A stretch of 64,000 nucleotides of DNA from Serinus canaria (GCF_022539315.1 NC_066315.1:46915174-46979173), one strand, 5' to 3'; shown: positions 37,465-52,135, numbered from the stretch's first letter. Notes: generated from the letters alone by a model not told the origin. Program-made: numbers and translations.

Positions 37465-40259
37465 GTTTTTTAAAAAAATTGAAAAAATCAAACAAAAAAC
37501 CAACTACAACAACAAGAAAGAGTAAAACACAGAAAAGTTTCAGGATTTTTTTTTCTATTACCTCTCTTACTGTCCTTTGAGGAAGCAAAGCCCTTTTCCC
37601 ACTAGGCAGGTAATCCACAGCAAGGTAACTAAGAATACAAAGTGTTAACATATGTAGCTAGCATATGAGTTGGGGGGTTTTGGGGTGGTGGGGATTTTTT
37701 TGCGGATTTTACAGGGACTTTTTTTTTGGAAAGACTAAAACCACACTATTATTTTTCTTTCTCATAATAATCACTGTAATAAGAGCACAGCTCAGAAAAT
37801 ACTGAATTGGCATTTCTAAAGCCTCTTGGCTGCTCCATTTTGCACTAGAAGAGCTATCTTCTTGGCATTGGCCTAGACAGCACAAAGACATAGTATGTGT
37901 TGCATCACAAGCTAATAGCCAGAAGAGCAACATTTATACTACTTTATATGAATGAGACATGAAGAAAAATAAAGTGTCTTATGGATAACTCAACAAGCTA
38001 TTCATCTAACTGGGCCTTAATTTATTTGATCTATAATAACAAAATATTTCCTCCTTTATAATTTCATTCTTTAAATTCACCGGATGACAGAAGAATATTG
38101 TAAGCAGAAATTCTGTGCTAGAAACCACATTCCAGTGGTATTGAGAAATCACTTTCTTGTGGTGGAACTAGAAGCCTGTTCTTGGAGCTGCAAGGATTTC
38201 TATTTCTCTGATAGCTTTCTGTGTGGTTGAGATGTAGTGTACACTACAGAACAGGCCTTATTTTGGATGCCAATGAACCTCATGGGTAGTAAATCTTTTT
38301 TGTTCAGCAATTAAATTTCAGACTTTAATCTTTCATTCTCTTGATAGAAGTGGTTTCCTGGATCAGGCTGAATGCCAGAAAATAATCTGCAAAACAAAGG
38401 TTGCCCCCAGCTCTAAACTACATTTAATATTTCTCTTTCACTGCAATCATCCCTGCTGCTTTTTTTTTTTCTTTCTTCACTGTAATGTAAGAGATCAACT
38501 CTCAGCTGGGAAAAAGCGAGCAAGTTTTGAGACATGCTGTCTTAAGAGACTTGAAGCATCCACACACACCAAGTCTTGCCCTTTCTATTATTCATTGAGG
38601 CAAAAGTGGTAAAGCTGGAAGAGACATTCCCAGTCCTCAATGCCTCCCTGGAAATCTCACCTACAAAAAACATTAATCTAGAAGCCCATGTTCATCACTA
38701 CTTCACCCTGTCTAGCCTCTCCTTTCATATCTAGGGGAAAAACCCCGCCAAATGATGGCACTCCAATTCGCCCCTTCTATCTGTAAATTAAAGATTATTT
38801 ATAAAAAAGAAGACTAACTGCAAAGGTCGTAGTATCTCTATTAACTAGAGGGTCCTGAAACCTTTTATTTAAGAAGTTAAATGAGCTAGTATACTAGAAA
38901 GTACTCATCCAGTAAGACACCAGAAGACACCAGACTCACTATTAAGCCTACATTCTTTATCTGTACTGAGCAAAGGCAATCCAATACCAGTGGTCTTGCC
39001 ACCTCCAGGATGGGCACTTTCCATTAGGAGGTGTCTGACAGGATCATATTTTGAAAAAACATAGAAGACTGGACTGGATCGAGACATGCATAAAACTGTG
39101 AACCTGAAATCTGCCAGAGAGTTTAGACATCCAGTAGTACATTTTGCATCAGCATGGGCATCTCTGCCTATCAACATGGAAAAGACTTTCTGGTTATGGT
39201 CATTGGTTCTTAGCTGGACAGCTTCAGAGACAGTAATGAGACTTAGTGGAGGGTGTCATAGCACTCAAGCTCTCTACTAAAAGTTGAAAAGGAATATTAC
39301 ACATACCATAAAATGCATTATATATTCCATTGATGTCTTGCACAAAATAAATACTTCTTTCTTAATAGAGCTCTCCCTTCATTATTTTTAGAAACACCTA
39401 GAATGTTATGGCAATTGGAAAGGAGTTTTCATTTAAAACATCACCTGCGACATACAACTGCTCTCAGAATGAATGGCAAATCTCCCTTTTCAAGACTTCA
39501 GTATGTAGCTTCTACTCCTTAATACAGTTATGGGTTGGGTTTTTTTAGGTCTGATCAAGTAAGTGCCAAACTGTACTTTTCCCCTCTGCTTCCATTGTTC
39601 AATAAACCTAGCATGATTTGTGCTGAACACCCGTTCAGCAAGTAAATCTGATCCTGCAGACCTTTAAGATCTTGTTTGAGCCTTTAGCGCTGGGATGAAA
39701 AATAAGATGTCCAGGATTATTTAGCCCATATAAATAACCTGCAATTCTTCTTTATGGCCCTTTGTGGAGCCCCACAAAATATGGGTCTATATTTTCTCCA
39801 GTCTCACACAAGGACAAGATTAACAGTTCTGCACCTGCTGTGGACAAACAAAAATCCTACAACACATTTCAAAACAACTGTAGGAAAAAACCTACCCTCT
39901 CTGGTGCCCTTCCTCGACTATCCAGAAGCAGCTGCTGTGTCAACAACTTTCTTTGCCAAGTATCAGTTTATGCAAAATATTTTCATGACTGAAAACAACC
40001 AGGAAGATGATGGAATTACTTCCTAAATCAGAGCCAGAGAGTATCTCATCATACTTGTTTAAAGTCTGGGAAGGGTATCTGTTAGCACAATTGACTGGAT
40101 TGGCTACTTAATGAAGGAGGTGGCATAATTAGAACAGAATGCTTAATTTATCACAAGAACAACCTATTGACTTCAAAAACTCAGCCACTGACAGAAAAGA
40201 ATTGTCATATTTGCTTAATAATTTCAGAAAAATAAATAGCTATCTGGAGCCCTCTCAGG
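37465..40259. other. Intergenic DNA, no gene seen
   Basis: The interval contains T/G-rich low-complexity sequence at about 37,670-37,730 and otherwise unique-looking AT-rich DNA. The open frames do not exceed about 90 codons. No mobile element was recognised. Confidence 0.5.
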
Positions 40260-40600
40260 TCTGAGAAAATGAGCAAGCAGCCACTGAGCAGACAAACTCT
40301 TCGTTCAAGACACACGACAGATTTCACTTTGCTGTGCTTCTACAAACTGGAGCCAGGGCATGATGTAATACTGAGTTATCAATTTGCTTGACACAAAAGA
40401 CACAGAGAGGACAGTGAGAACTGCAGACTGAGTGTGTTTCAAGAGAAGCATGTTTCCAAAGGGGCCAAAAAAGTAATTGGGCAGTAATACAATTGTGTGA
40501 GATGATATTAAAGTCTACAGTTATTCATTTTATTACATTTTGCTGCAAGCCACAGAACCAACGATCTATCTACGTTGAAATTTACTTTTTTAAGTTTAGA
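40260..40600. promoter_or_regulatory. Weak candidate conserved non-coding element
   Basis: The block is complex and repeat-free and mixes CpG-retaining words (near 40,298-40,320 and 40,561-40,577) with AT-rich homeodomain-like and GATA-like cores such as GAGTTATCAATT near 40,373-40,384 and ATGATATTAAAG near 40,481-40,494. It has no coding signature. This is a low-confidence pattern call that only alignment could settle. Confidence 0.2.
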
Positions 40601-43600
40601 AATATGCAGAAAATGAACATTTCAGTGCCACCTTTGGCTTTCCTACCTCAGGCAGAGTTCAAGACAATCTAGACCAGGTTTCAAAGCTATTGAGCCTGCA
40701 GGAATAGTAGGTCCCTAAACATACTGAAAATCCAAAGCATGGCTACTCCAGTGTTAAGTGCTAGCTTAAACATAGACTTTTCCTACACATCCCTAAAGGA
40801 TTGCTGTGTTTTCACAAAAGCAGGAGCTCTCAGAGAACTGCTGTGGTGTGCTCCTGCAAGCTTCAAGCCTAAAACGTGCCCACACTACACTTGGCAGGAG
40901 AGTGAACTAACTCCTGTAGAAGAGCTTCACAAAATTCATCAGACAGCTCAAGTCTAGGTTTCTAATACTTCTGGTCCTTGACACTGAACTATTTAATGGC
41001 TAGCACATGTGACCCATTTCACTACTAACTACTAGTACAGCCTCTCCCTGAAGCAAAACAAAAAGGAAAGTGATGGAAAGAATTGTGCTTAACTAAATTA
41101 ACTACAAGTTAGAAGGAGTTCTGTTTAATGGCTGATGCTTCTGCTGTTTGGCTGCACTAAATATTCAACACATTTTTAGAAACCAAAGCAAGATGTAAAA
41201 TGTGACTCCATATCTCCATAAAAGCTTAACTTAGATTAACTCAAACTTCATTTTCAACCACATGTCCACCTATTCATTTATAACTGCATATCAGAACCAT
41301 CTGCATCTCCTAAATTCTTATGTTCAGAAGGAAGGCTTGGATTAAGTGTGAGTTTCTTCAGCTATATGTGCTTTTGAGCATTGCATTCCCTAGAGGTTCT
41401 TCAAAGCTAATTCATTCCTTGACTTTATGGATTGGTTATGGCTCGAACCTCAAAGCAAAAGAGGAGCTAACAACTCATTTCCCCACTGATTAAATACACA
41501 GCTACTTCTTCATATGGCAGGAGGTCCATCTTGGTACATCAGTGCCCAAATCATGAGAGAGAGCAACAGCCAGCCACTGCCTAAGACAACTTATGGTACC
41601 ATGGTACCTCCCTTCAGCCCAGCTCCCAGGAAAGCCAAACCACAAGCTTTCCTGCATGCATGAACTTGGCAGAATGTACTGGGGAAGAAGATTCTTCCAA
41701 ATCTCACTTTCTCTTATACAGAAAAATGTGAAAGACAGAGTTCATGCCAGAATTACACTGTTCTTATGCTGTTCTGAAACACCACACTTCCCATCTCAAA
41801 GCAACAGGTGAAGGTTGTACAGATCATGTGACAATACCCAAGTATCTCAGCATCCTGTTCTGCTTTGACTGCAGAGGGCTGATAACTTCTCTTCAAATAC
41901 TCACTGCCTGGGGCAATCAACACATTTACTTGCCCCAAGACAATCAGAAGTTACTCCGCAGAGGAGGCAGGTAAACATGCCCGCATATTTGCAATGGTTA
42001 CCTAATTTGTTGTGCTGTCTGAGAGCACTATTACTTGCTACGGCAAAGCCCTAACAAAACCCACTGTTGGTAAAAGCCTAATGAAATCACCTGGCAGAGA
42101 TGTACTAGAGTGATACTTTGCTTTTTATTTCAGTGCTTTTCCCAGATAAATTTGCAAGGGAGGGCTGTTTCCGTTACAGATGTCTTGATTGTAGCTGTGC
42201 TTGTGTATCTTGTCACCCAGAAGGATGTGGCTTCAAGAAGGGTCAGTTCTCCAAAATCTCAAACAAGCTATATGGTTAGACTGACAAACTTTCCAGAAGC
42301 CCTAATGAGGCCAAACCCGCAGGTGCTGATAGGGAACACCTCACAGTCCTGACCACAGAACTCAGTGGAGCACAGATAACTGACAGGTGGTGTGGCCAAA
42401 GAACCAGAATCACACTGGGCTCTGCTCTATTCTACCATCGACATTACATGGATTTACTCAGAAAATATCTGTTTCGGGTGGTATCATTGCAAAGAAAGAA
42501 AGTGGTGGATATGATAGATCAAGACAGAGATTAAAGAGCAAAAGTTTTAATATGATCACTTCTCTCCTCAGCCAGAATGCTAAAGCTAAATCTTATTTCC
42601 ATGAAGGTTTCCATTTTATTCCCCTCACAATCCCTCTTGTCCTCTAAAACCCACATATATGCCATTAGGCAATAAGCTTAGGGATATCAAACAACAGACA
42701 ATTAATGTTAACAACTGACTCAGTCTTCCTTTTCTTTCAGCAGTAGTTTGTGGTCTTATTGAGCAGATTTTGAATACATACCAACTAGCAAAAAATAATA
42801 CACTCCTAAAAGCATAAAACCCCAGAAACTGGATGTGACTGCAGAACCTATATTCAACATGCATTCAATGCTTTACCATTCACAGGCACTTTCACTCACT
42901 GCCAGCAAGGAGTAGAATGGCAGCAGACATTTGCCAGCTTCTATATATGTGTCTCCTATTTATTCTTAACTAAGTACCTTTTTCTTGTAAGTCATTACGT
43001 CAAATGCCAGGACTATGACATTGAGCTGTGGCTCAGTATTCCAGACCTCAAGAACGACGTCCATGATAGAGTAGCTTTTACAAGGCTGTGCAAAATTATT
43101 TTCTTCTTTAAGGGTACCATCTAGAGTTAGGGAATGGCTATGCTGTCTGTTGGCACACAAGATAGTCTAAAATTGTTATCAAAAAGTAGAAAGTAGCTAC
43201 TGGAAATTATTTGCCACTATAAGACCCAGCAAATCCTCAGTGATCTACATTTCAACAAGACAGCAATAATTCTGACATAGTATGAAAAATTAGAAATCTC
43301 TACAGACTACACAGTTTTGTCTTCTAACCCAATGCATAAGATGTACCAGCAATGTTTTTAACAAAACCAGTGAAAACCAGTGCTGGAGTTTCAGTAAGGC
43401 ATTATGCATTGTAATGAAAATATTTTGTCAAAATTCCCAGTCACCCGATTGCTTTTTTTTTCATAGGGAGCCAGTTATTACAAAGCATCTTGTTCATATG
43501 AAGATACTTTTCCATCCCCAAAGGCTTTGTCTGTAACACAAATAACCAGGCATTGTTGGTACTCCAGATGATAATGTACAAATTAGTAATTTCTAGCTGG

Positions 43601-46600
43601 CATAGATGCAACATCATTTAAAAAGTAAAGGCTAAAGAACCTGCTTAGCAAACCAGCAGGCATCCAAAATTCCCATACTCACAGAATTCAACCAAGCATC
43701 TCTAATGTTCTCTCTCATCACTCAAGAGGGACATGTGAAAACTTCACTCAAAATATTTGCTACAACAACAAGAAGAGCATTCACCTTCTGCTCCTGATGG
43801 GTGGTGATTTACAAGCCCAGAGTGACAGCCTCGTTACCCCACGTAGAGAAAGGCTCTGTGTTTAGGCTTGTGCCAGGCTGAGCTAAAAGACTCCAAGAGG
43901 ACTTTCAGCTCCCTGCACAATGGGAAGTTGAAACCTGAACCAAATAGAGGCTATTCCTGGCAAGAAAGCACTGAACTACATGGGGGAAATAGGTTATAAA
44001 GAAGAATCATCAAGTGGGTGCATGCTGTTTTCAAATCAGTGTTTTAAATGTTGTTCTTCAAACCTGGAAGTCAACCTGAAACAAAAGTACATGCTGAGCA
44101 ATGCTGTGCAAACAGGCTGGGATTCATAAGTTACCCAAACCCTGTCACCAGGGCCATCAAATTTGATGTTCTGGAAATAAGAGCTAGGCAAGCACCGCTC
44201 TACTTGTGCAATGATTTAAAGACAACAAGCAACACATTCAAACAGCTCTCTTGAGCCCTGATGTTGCACACATAAGTGCACCACCAGCAAAACATTTACG
44301 CTTGTGTTTCAGGAAGGCAAGTCCTGAATATACACACCAACTAAAAAATTACAGCATGTCTCTGGAAAGGACTTTTGCTAAGGCAAAACCTTTTCTCTCA
44401 GAGACCAGTCCTTGATTCTCCTTTTCCCCCCAACAGAGAAGTCAGCCAACTGTTTGGTGTGAAAACAAATTCTCCCAGTGTGGCCACAAGCTGAGCTAAC
44501 ACAAGAAACATTTCCTCTTGCCCAGCTTCTGCAGATGATGGGACTTGGTCCCAGGGCATTGTATTTCGTTTCAGTCTAGAGCTGCAGATCAGCCCGAGGC
44601 TGAGAATCCCACCCTTGCCCTGCTACGAAGGAAACAGTGTTGAAAGGAAAGCATTTGCCTCCAAGAGGGAGGATTATTTTTAAGGACTAAGCATTTAGCT
44701 GTTTAGGGTACAAACCAAGCCAAGGAGTTTAGCCAGAAGTCAACCAGGGGAATAACACACAATTTCCCTCTGTATAATATAATGGTTTTCTTAAGTAAGT
44801 TAGAAGAGGAGAAGCAATTTGGTGGTATCCTAAAAAGAGGCAGCTCATATTTTAACAGAATAATTCATATCTGATTAAGTGTATATGCATTTATTTACCT
44901 TTGTCTTGGTACGTAACTCAAATCCATCTGGGCAGCGGTTCTGCTCTGAAACAACAAACTGTGGTGCACACACACACAGATTCACGCTGATTTTATGAAA
45001 CAGTCACCAAATTTTGGCCAGATTTGAGCTATATTCAAAGAGATCAAATTTAATGCTAATGCTTGAAAACCAAAGCTGAGACCCCATTCTTCAGGGTCCA
45101 GATAAGATCACCTAAAATTGTGATACTGTTGTACTTCCAGAGCATTGCTATGCAAAGGTGTCCTGATCCTCAGGGAACAGCTGTCCACAGCTATGGACAG
45201 CCAGATCCTCTCACACAAAGCTAGAGCATCAATTCTTGCACATGACCCTGTTACTGGGGAGGAAAAAACCCAACAAACCAACAAAGAAAACCCACACCAA
45301 AACACCCAACTCCCCTTTCCCCAGTCTTTCCAGTATGTAAAACATACAATGAGTTTGAAGATTTACATTAACCTGGTGAGGCTTTCTGGGAGCTTCAAAG
45401 CACCATAGCTCTGACACAAAAAGTGCCCAGATGACATAAACCCAAAATCTGGATGGTATTAAATGCCTAACAGGACACTCAAGAATGTCCGACTGCGTTA
45501 CTCCTACACTACAGTCACCACTTTAACCACAGCTTGGTGCAGGGGTACTTCAACATAAAATTCAGCTGAGTAACAGAATTTCAGCATTTGGACTTTGCTG
45601 AGCTCTGACCTAAACTCTGCTGGTTCCTGGATAGGCAGCTGACAGTTTAAGAACAGCTGCCATCTACTTCAAACACAGCAGCTGTTACAATCTAAGAATA
45701 ACATAGATGGGTCTCAACCCAATTTCTATGCAGCTTTGAAGTCCAGCTTTGAGATCCAACTGGGAAAAGAATTGGCTCTGAGAAGAAAGATTATTTCTGA
45801 GTACAAAACTTTTAGCTGCTAAGAGTACAAAATGTACAGCAATCTACGCAGATCTATGTGCTGAACTAGGAGAACAACATCCAACATCAGGAAGCAACAC
45901 AGGCTACCTGTACAGTAAAGCTTTACAACATCTACTGAGCAAGCATACATTCAGACTTTTTGAGGGTCAGGCACCAAATTGCATAGCCCTTCCTATGTGT
46001 TAATTGAGTCAAAGAAGCTGAAAAAATAATTAGGAACAGAGAAAAAGTAATGGGCCTTGTGCTTTCATTAAATCTAGCTACTTCATTTTTTTGCTTCCCA
46101 CTCTCCTTCAAATAGCTAAGACTTCCTCTCCCGGTGTCCTGGGACATGTGGTGGGAAAAATGGGACAAATTAATTCACACCTCTAAAATTTTGCTACTGT
46201 ACCCAACACCCACATACAGAGACTCACTGGACCAAATCAAGAGGCTCTGTTAGTGCTGGGATTTGCAGGCAGAAATCTTCATCGCTCATTCTCCTGGCAC
46301 CAGGCAGGAGCCTGGAGCTTTCAGAAGTTTATTATTCCTGTTCCACAGTACAGCGTGTTTCACTGATGTATTTAAACAACCTCCAGTTAAAAAACAAAAC
46401 AAAATAACCAGATACATGTTTATCACTGGCAGGGGTGTGATGTCAAACAAACACCAGCCAGCTCTGTGGGATTGTCTCAGCCTGCAAAAGTCAAAGGAAA
46501 GGAAGGAGGGAACCACTCAACCAGTGCAGCACAGGCAACACAACTCCCAGGAGAGGAGGCAGCTCAGGGAGCTTCAACAAGCTCAAAATTTGTACTTACC

Positions 46601-49379
46601 AACACAGTCCTTAAGGAAAAGGATCTTCCTAGCTACTCACTATTTATACTCACACTAACTCAGACCAAACTGACCCAACAGCCCATTGCAAACTGAAGAA
46701 CACTAAACCTTCTCCCACCAGCCCCTCAAGGCTCACAGCCCTTCCCTGGGCACCTGCTGGGCCTGTGCTAATCCACAGCAGCTGCAGCCTGGAACCAGCT
46801 TTCTCCCAGATGATGCTGCTTCAAGTCAGCTCATACTGAGACAACAGAACTTAGTAGATGGCATTAGTTTTTCTGATGAGTATGTTCCTTCTTCTGAGGA
46901 AAAGCACATGGTGTGAACCTTAAAAGGGCTTTTCCCTGATTTGCTAGGAAAAAAAAGACTAAAAATCCTGCAGTATGGGGACCCTTGAAGGGAACCAAAG
47001 CAAGCACCAGTTCCTGCCCTAGGACAATCTGGTGTTCCCCTTTAATGGGACTACCATGTGGAAGGAACTACTGCCTTTCCTTACAAAGCACTAAGACAAA
47101 AGATCCCAAAACCTCCCTTTCTCCAAAAAGAAAGTGTTGTCTTCTTAAACAACCACTCAGAGGTAAGGATATCCAAAATCCATCCCAAACAAAGAAAAAA
47201 GTTGAATCTACACCAAGGCAGGTATTTGTTTCTCACTGAAGTTGGCAGGATCTAAGTGTGCAAGTTTCTCTGAAGTTGACTAACAGGATGACCAAGCCCA
47301 GAAACTCAAACCCTTGAAAGCCTGGTGGTAGAGTTTGTATCTGTTTGCAAAGCAGCACATACTTGCTTTGCCCTGAGCACTGCCCAGCCACAAGGCTGTC
47401 ATGCAGCTCCCAACAGAGTGCTCTAATAAACTGAAGAGGAGTTTTGAAATTTGCTTAGATAAAAATTGGGCCACAGCTAAAGGACATCATCAGAAGTTTT
47501 GCTTAGCAAGGATCTGGATGACTGAGATTTACTAATGGATGATTGGAAAAGCATCGCTGCATTTCAACAGTTTGAATAGTGCCACTAAAGTCCCAGGGAG
47601 GGCAATTCAAGTTTGTGTGAACCAGTACCAAAGAAAAACTATTTTCATGAGCTGAGGATTGACCAGTCAGCTTTCACGTACAGTATGAAGTTTTACATTT
47701 GCCATGGTGGATAATGACTGATAGAAGAAATTCTCTGTGTACCAAGAAGTTACTTTTCACCTCTGTTTTAAAAATTATTTTATTTATCCAAGGTTACTTG
47801 TGCTAAAAATTAATGGTTAGTCAAATACATATTACTTAGTTGCAAAAATAATAAAGAACTTCTTAAAAGGAGAGAAATGAGAGTACCAAAATGATTTGAA
47901 TTTATTTGACTTGAATATTCATCTCATATGGGAAGGCAAATGAATATTTATATACTGTAAAGTCAAGTGTCTAGGCACCAAAGTAATGTCATCAAGAAGC
48001 TATCAGGAGAAAAGGTCTTATTATTTGAATAGATTTTTTCCTTCTGTGGTTCTTTCTTCTTTCAGTCTAAATAAACACTTGGGCTGCAGCCATATTTCAT
48101 CTGCTGGAAGTTTGGGGAGGTGGCAGACCCCTGTGTTAAAAGAGAAACTAAGTTTTTCTCTTGGTAAGCAGCAAGAGTAGGGCCCTAGTGAATAGAGGGA
48201 GAGGCTTCACAGCCCAACATAATCACCCATTCAGAATGATTAAGATGAGACACTGCGGGAAGCTGTTTCCAATGCTCTCCAGATGCAGCCAGAGCAATAG
48301 CAAAGCAAGTACTGCTAAGTACACTGTAAAAGGAGCAGAGACCTCCACCCTTGCATGATATAGACCACAGAACTCAAGATAACAGTGTCCAAGGGAACAC
48401 CACCTGAAATTCCTTTAGCTGAGGCATCTCAAGCTCTTCACTGGAAATCAATTAACCACTAGTACAAAATATTTGCCCACACATGCTTTAGGCAGCCACT
48501 TGGTTCTGCAAAGTCTACATCTGTGAGATGCAGATCTCACTCTCTGTCTCTTTGCATTGCAGCAACAATTAGAGGCACTCCAAAATTCAGAAGGATTGGC
48601 CTCTAGCCCTTCTGGGAAATGTTTGCACACCCAGCTTCAGAGGAGCAGTAAGCACCAACAGAGAAGTACAGAAGAACAGGGAGGACTACAGGGCTATGAC
48701 TTCCCAGCCTGGCTGGATTGCAGCTCCGAGGTGCCCAGGACATCACCTGGGAGATGCTGCTGGCAAGCCAACAAAAACAGCTTTGGCAAAACAACAACAA
48801 TTGCCACATTTTCTTGTGATTCAAGACTGACCCAGCTGGTACCTACCACTCATGCCAGCCAAAACCTTGCTGCAACCTAGCTTAGGTTTCAGGTGAATGA
48901 GAGCTTGGGAGCTTAGAGCTGTTGTGGATTTTTGTGTAAAATGACACTTGGGGATTGTAGAACAAATGGCATTTTTCTTATTGAAATTCCTTCTTAATTA
49001 AAAATTTCAATAGTTTTCCCTTCTAGTGTTAGCTAGTTATAAATGTTATGAAACAAACCCTTCCAGACATCTAAGCAAGAGTGATTGCTTCTGGGTTTCA
49101 GAGCAAGCCTGAAACTGAATCCAGACCAGTACTTGCAGACATACTTTTTCATTTTTAAGACCGATTGCCCAATGGCTCTCACATTCCTCCCAGTGGCTAG
49201 TCCATTGTTTGTGAGCATCCTCAGTAAAGCTGCTGTAAATAATTCACACAACCCTCAGCTAACCAAGGCTGAGATGGTACCACCAGAGCCACATGAACAT
49301 CTCAAGCTATAAGTGTATTACTTTGCACATGATGTGAAATGAAAAATAAAGCCCTGAGCATTCCAGTCATACCAAGTGT
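40601..49379. other. Intergenic DNA, no gene seen
   Basis: This is featureless gene-desert sequence by eye. The longest frames are 131 codons at 46,263-46,658 and 107 codons at 48,557-48,880, both without recognisable features. A short CA run lies near 44,967-44,980. An 8-bp hairpin (GCTGTCCA/TGGACAGC) lies at 45,180-45,201. A perfect T-box half-site, TCACACCT, occurs at 46,175-46,182, but a single 8-mer is expected by chance. Confidence 0.5.
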
Positions 49380-50600
49380 GCTCCTGATAGCGCTTTTAAA
49401 CAAATCTCCACTGTTTCAGGGACGGAGCAGAACTGGAGTCTGTCTGCTTCGATTTAAATCTGTCCCTGAATGATGTACATGAGTTAACAGGGAGAATTAC
49501 AAGGGAAGGAACAAATAAACATTATGAAAAGAAAAAGAAAACCAGACTTTTTAAACACTCAGACGCCTGCATAGTTCCCAGGCTAAGCAGGGAATGTGTG
49601 TAATTCATGTGTTAAGAAAAAAACCCAATCCGTGCACAAGATCTAGCAGCTCTGAGGCTGTGTAACCTATCTGGGAATCAGGTATGGATTTTACAGGGGT
49701 GAGGGGAGGGAGAGAGGAGAGCCCTGACTTGCTCCTGTGACCTGTGCCTTGCAGGGCACGTGGTCTCAGGCCATAAAACAGGGCTGTCCATAGGCACACC
49801 ACCCACTGCATGTGGGCTGGCCTACAGGTTGTCCTCTCCAGAGAGGTGAGAAACCACCCTGGAAAGTGCTTTTGTCTGCCAACAGGGGCAATACACCTGG
49901 TGGTGTGGTCAAGCGTAAAGAGCTTTAGTTACTGTACATGAAGGGGAGGTCTGGCTGTTACTGGTTTTTAGGACCATTTCTGCCTTTGCTTTCTACCACA
50001 GTCAAGGGAAAGACTTGTGCCTTTTGTATGAATGTACCTCAGTTAAAGCCATTCCAGTTTTTGGACAATGGCCCCATGAACCTCTGTTTGTGTTCACATT
50101 TATGATGCTGCAGGACAAACAGAAAGTCTATGTAGACTTCCCGCTCTCCACCAGCAGGTCAAGTCTGCAGCCACCAATCACAGGCTGGTGTTAATGCACA
50201 GTGCTGAAACATACCAAGTCCCCAACAAGTGACAGTAGGTCACTTTAATGGTATCTAAGTTGTCCCACAAAAAGCCATCTAGGTTCCTATTTGGCCCAGA
50301 TATTGTATTTATGTGGTTCAAATTTATGCCCACGTTTAATGCAAGAATGTTAGAGACTGATTGTAATTTGTGTTTGTACTTCTAATAGCTATGTAAAAAA
50401 TATTAGACAAAGACAATACAAGGAAAAGCTTTCCCCTGTCTCTCTCCTCAAACTCCTTTTTAGCTTAACCCAATTTTCCAAGTCACTTAGAGGCCTTTAA
50501 ATAAAATGAAATCCTAACGATGTCGCTGCCATGAATAATTAATTGTACCAGTACAATCTCTCAAACAAAATCTATTCTCATTAGATTAGAGGTTTTCTCA
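49380..50600. promoter_or_regulatory. Weak candidate regulatory patches
   Basis: Two short patches stand out: 49,385-49,530, with CGATTTAAATCTGTCCC near 49,450 and GTTAACAGGGAG near 49,483, and 50,500-50,600, with CCTAACGATGTCGCTGCC near 50,512 followed by AATAATTAATTG. They retain CpGs and hold homeodomain-like cores in repeat-free sequence. The DNA between them shows nothing special. The regulatory reading is speculative. Confidence 0.2.
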
Positions 50601-51582
50601 AGACACACGAGTTCATTATGGCATTTTTACATCCTTCTTGTCTCTTATGTTTCTTTGGCTTTCCTTATCTGTGTCTTTTCTTATTTGTGTCTGAGACACA
50701 GGACTCCATCACCTCGGTAGCCTCCAAAGCAACATTCCAATACCCAGGGAAGAGAGCTCTATACAACCAGGCATATGGTGGCAGGAGTTTGAGTCCTGTC
50801 TGCAACTTATGTGCAGCCCAGTGGGGTGGGGACACTCCTGTTTCCAGAATCCAAAGACTATTTGAAAGGCTTACCCCTCTCTGCCAAAAGCTCTAAACTT
50901 TGAACAATTTAAGCAGTATGGTTCAAGTTTAGTGTGAAATATTTGTTAAAGCTCTTCTCAGTGTTTTAAGATACAGGACATTAAAGAGCATTGTGATTCT
51001 GATCTTAATAACCAGGCATCTACCTTTTTCTACCCAGCTTTCTATTGAGATTATTAAGGCTAGCGGGTGAATTAAGGATAGAGGATCACAAGCATTGCAA
51101 ATAAAAAGTGATTTGTCTATGAACATTTTGGTAGCAAAAACTTCCAAGACACTGAGAGCTGCATTTATTCAAAGACCAAGGAAACTATTTTAAAGTATAA
51201 TAGGAGTCATTCACTGTATCCTTAGTAATAGCCTATGCCACAAGGAATAAATCTTCTGATCAGACATGACCCAATTTAAACTGCTGGCATCCAATATGTT
51301 TTTTTCTTAAGCCTCTGAAAGTCCAGACTCATCCAGTGGAATTTTCTTCTTTTGAAAGTGACGAGAGTATAAGGAATGAGAGCTCCCTGAAGTCTTCAAA
51401 GCAACTATTATTAATTTTGTGGAAGAGGCGTGAAAATAAAGTCCAACTCACCACGAGTCTTCAGGAATCTGATTTTATTTTTCACAGAGGCAAGCGTTAC
51501 TTTCCGTGCTGAGGACAGATTCCAAGTCTGATAACTACACTTCGTCCCTTACATGTGCCCTGAGAGTTCAGTTGGATTTGGA
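50601..51582. other. Intergenic DNA, no gene seen
   Basis: No gene or repeat was recognised. A 92-codon frame at 50,618-50,896 has a hydrophobic N-terminal part but no family resemblance and no supporting context. Confidence 0.45.
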
Positions 51583-52135
51583 ATCAAATTTGAGTTTGAA
51601 GGGACCTCAAAGATCATCTAGTTCCAGACCCCTGCCATGAGCAGGGACACCTTCCACTAGACCGTGTTGCTCAAAGCCCCATCCAACCTGATTTTGAACA
51701 CAGCCAGGGATGTGGCATCCATCTACCACTTCTCCAGATGCAGCAAAGAATTTTCTTCTCATATCTAATCAAAACTACTCTCAGATTAAAGCCATTCCCC
51801 CTTGTCCCATTGCTACATGTCCCTGTAAAAAGTCCCTCTCCAGCTCTCTTGTTGGCCCCTTTTAGGTACTGGAAAGCTGCTCCAAGGCTCCCCAGAGCCT
51901 TCTCTTTTCCAGGCTGAACAACCACAGCTCTCTCTGCCTGTCATCATAGGAGAAGGGCTCCAGCCCTCTGATCATCTTTGTAGCCCTCCTCTGGACCTAT
52001 TCCAAAAGATCCATGACATTCCTGTGCTGAGGACCCCAGAGCCAGAGTCCATACTCCAGGTGGGCTCTAACAAGAGCAGAGTTGAGAAGAAGTATCACAT
52101 CTCTGCACCTGCTGGTATGGCATTGCTGCATCAAT
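51583..52135 (-). mobile_element. CR1 LINE 3' end, 5'-truncated
   Basis: The plus strand carries the antisense of a bird CR1 tail. In order it shows AAGGGACCTCAAAGATCATC (51,599-51,618), CCATGAGCAGGGACACC, TTGCTCAAAGCCCCATCCAACCTG, the AAAGCCATTCCCCCTTGTCC block, GGCTGAACAACC, GCTCCAGCCCTCTGATCATC, and a CTCCAGGTGGG block near 52,055. The element is therefore on the minus strand, its 3' end to the left and its 5' truncation near 52,100-52,135. It covers the 3' UTR and the last part of ORF2. In one minus-strand frame the peptide RGNGFNLR can be read, typical of the CR1 ORF2 C-terminal region, but the frame is broken. The terminal octamer repeats at the left end have decayed. The copy is inactive and moderately diverged. 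Confidence 0.92.

Noticed and set aside
46175..46182. Isolated perfect T-box half-site TCACACCT
   Set aside because: An 8-base word is expected about once or more in a window of this size counting both strands; it has no partner site or conserved-looking context.
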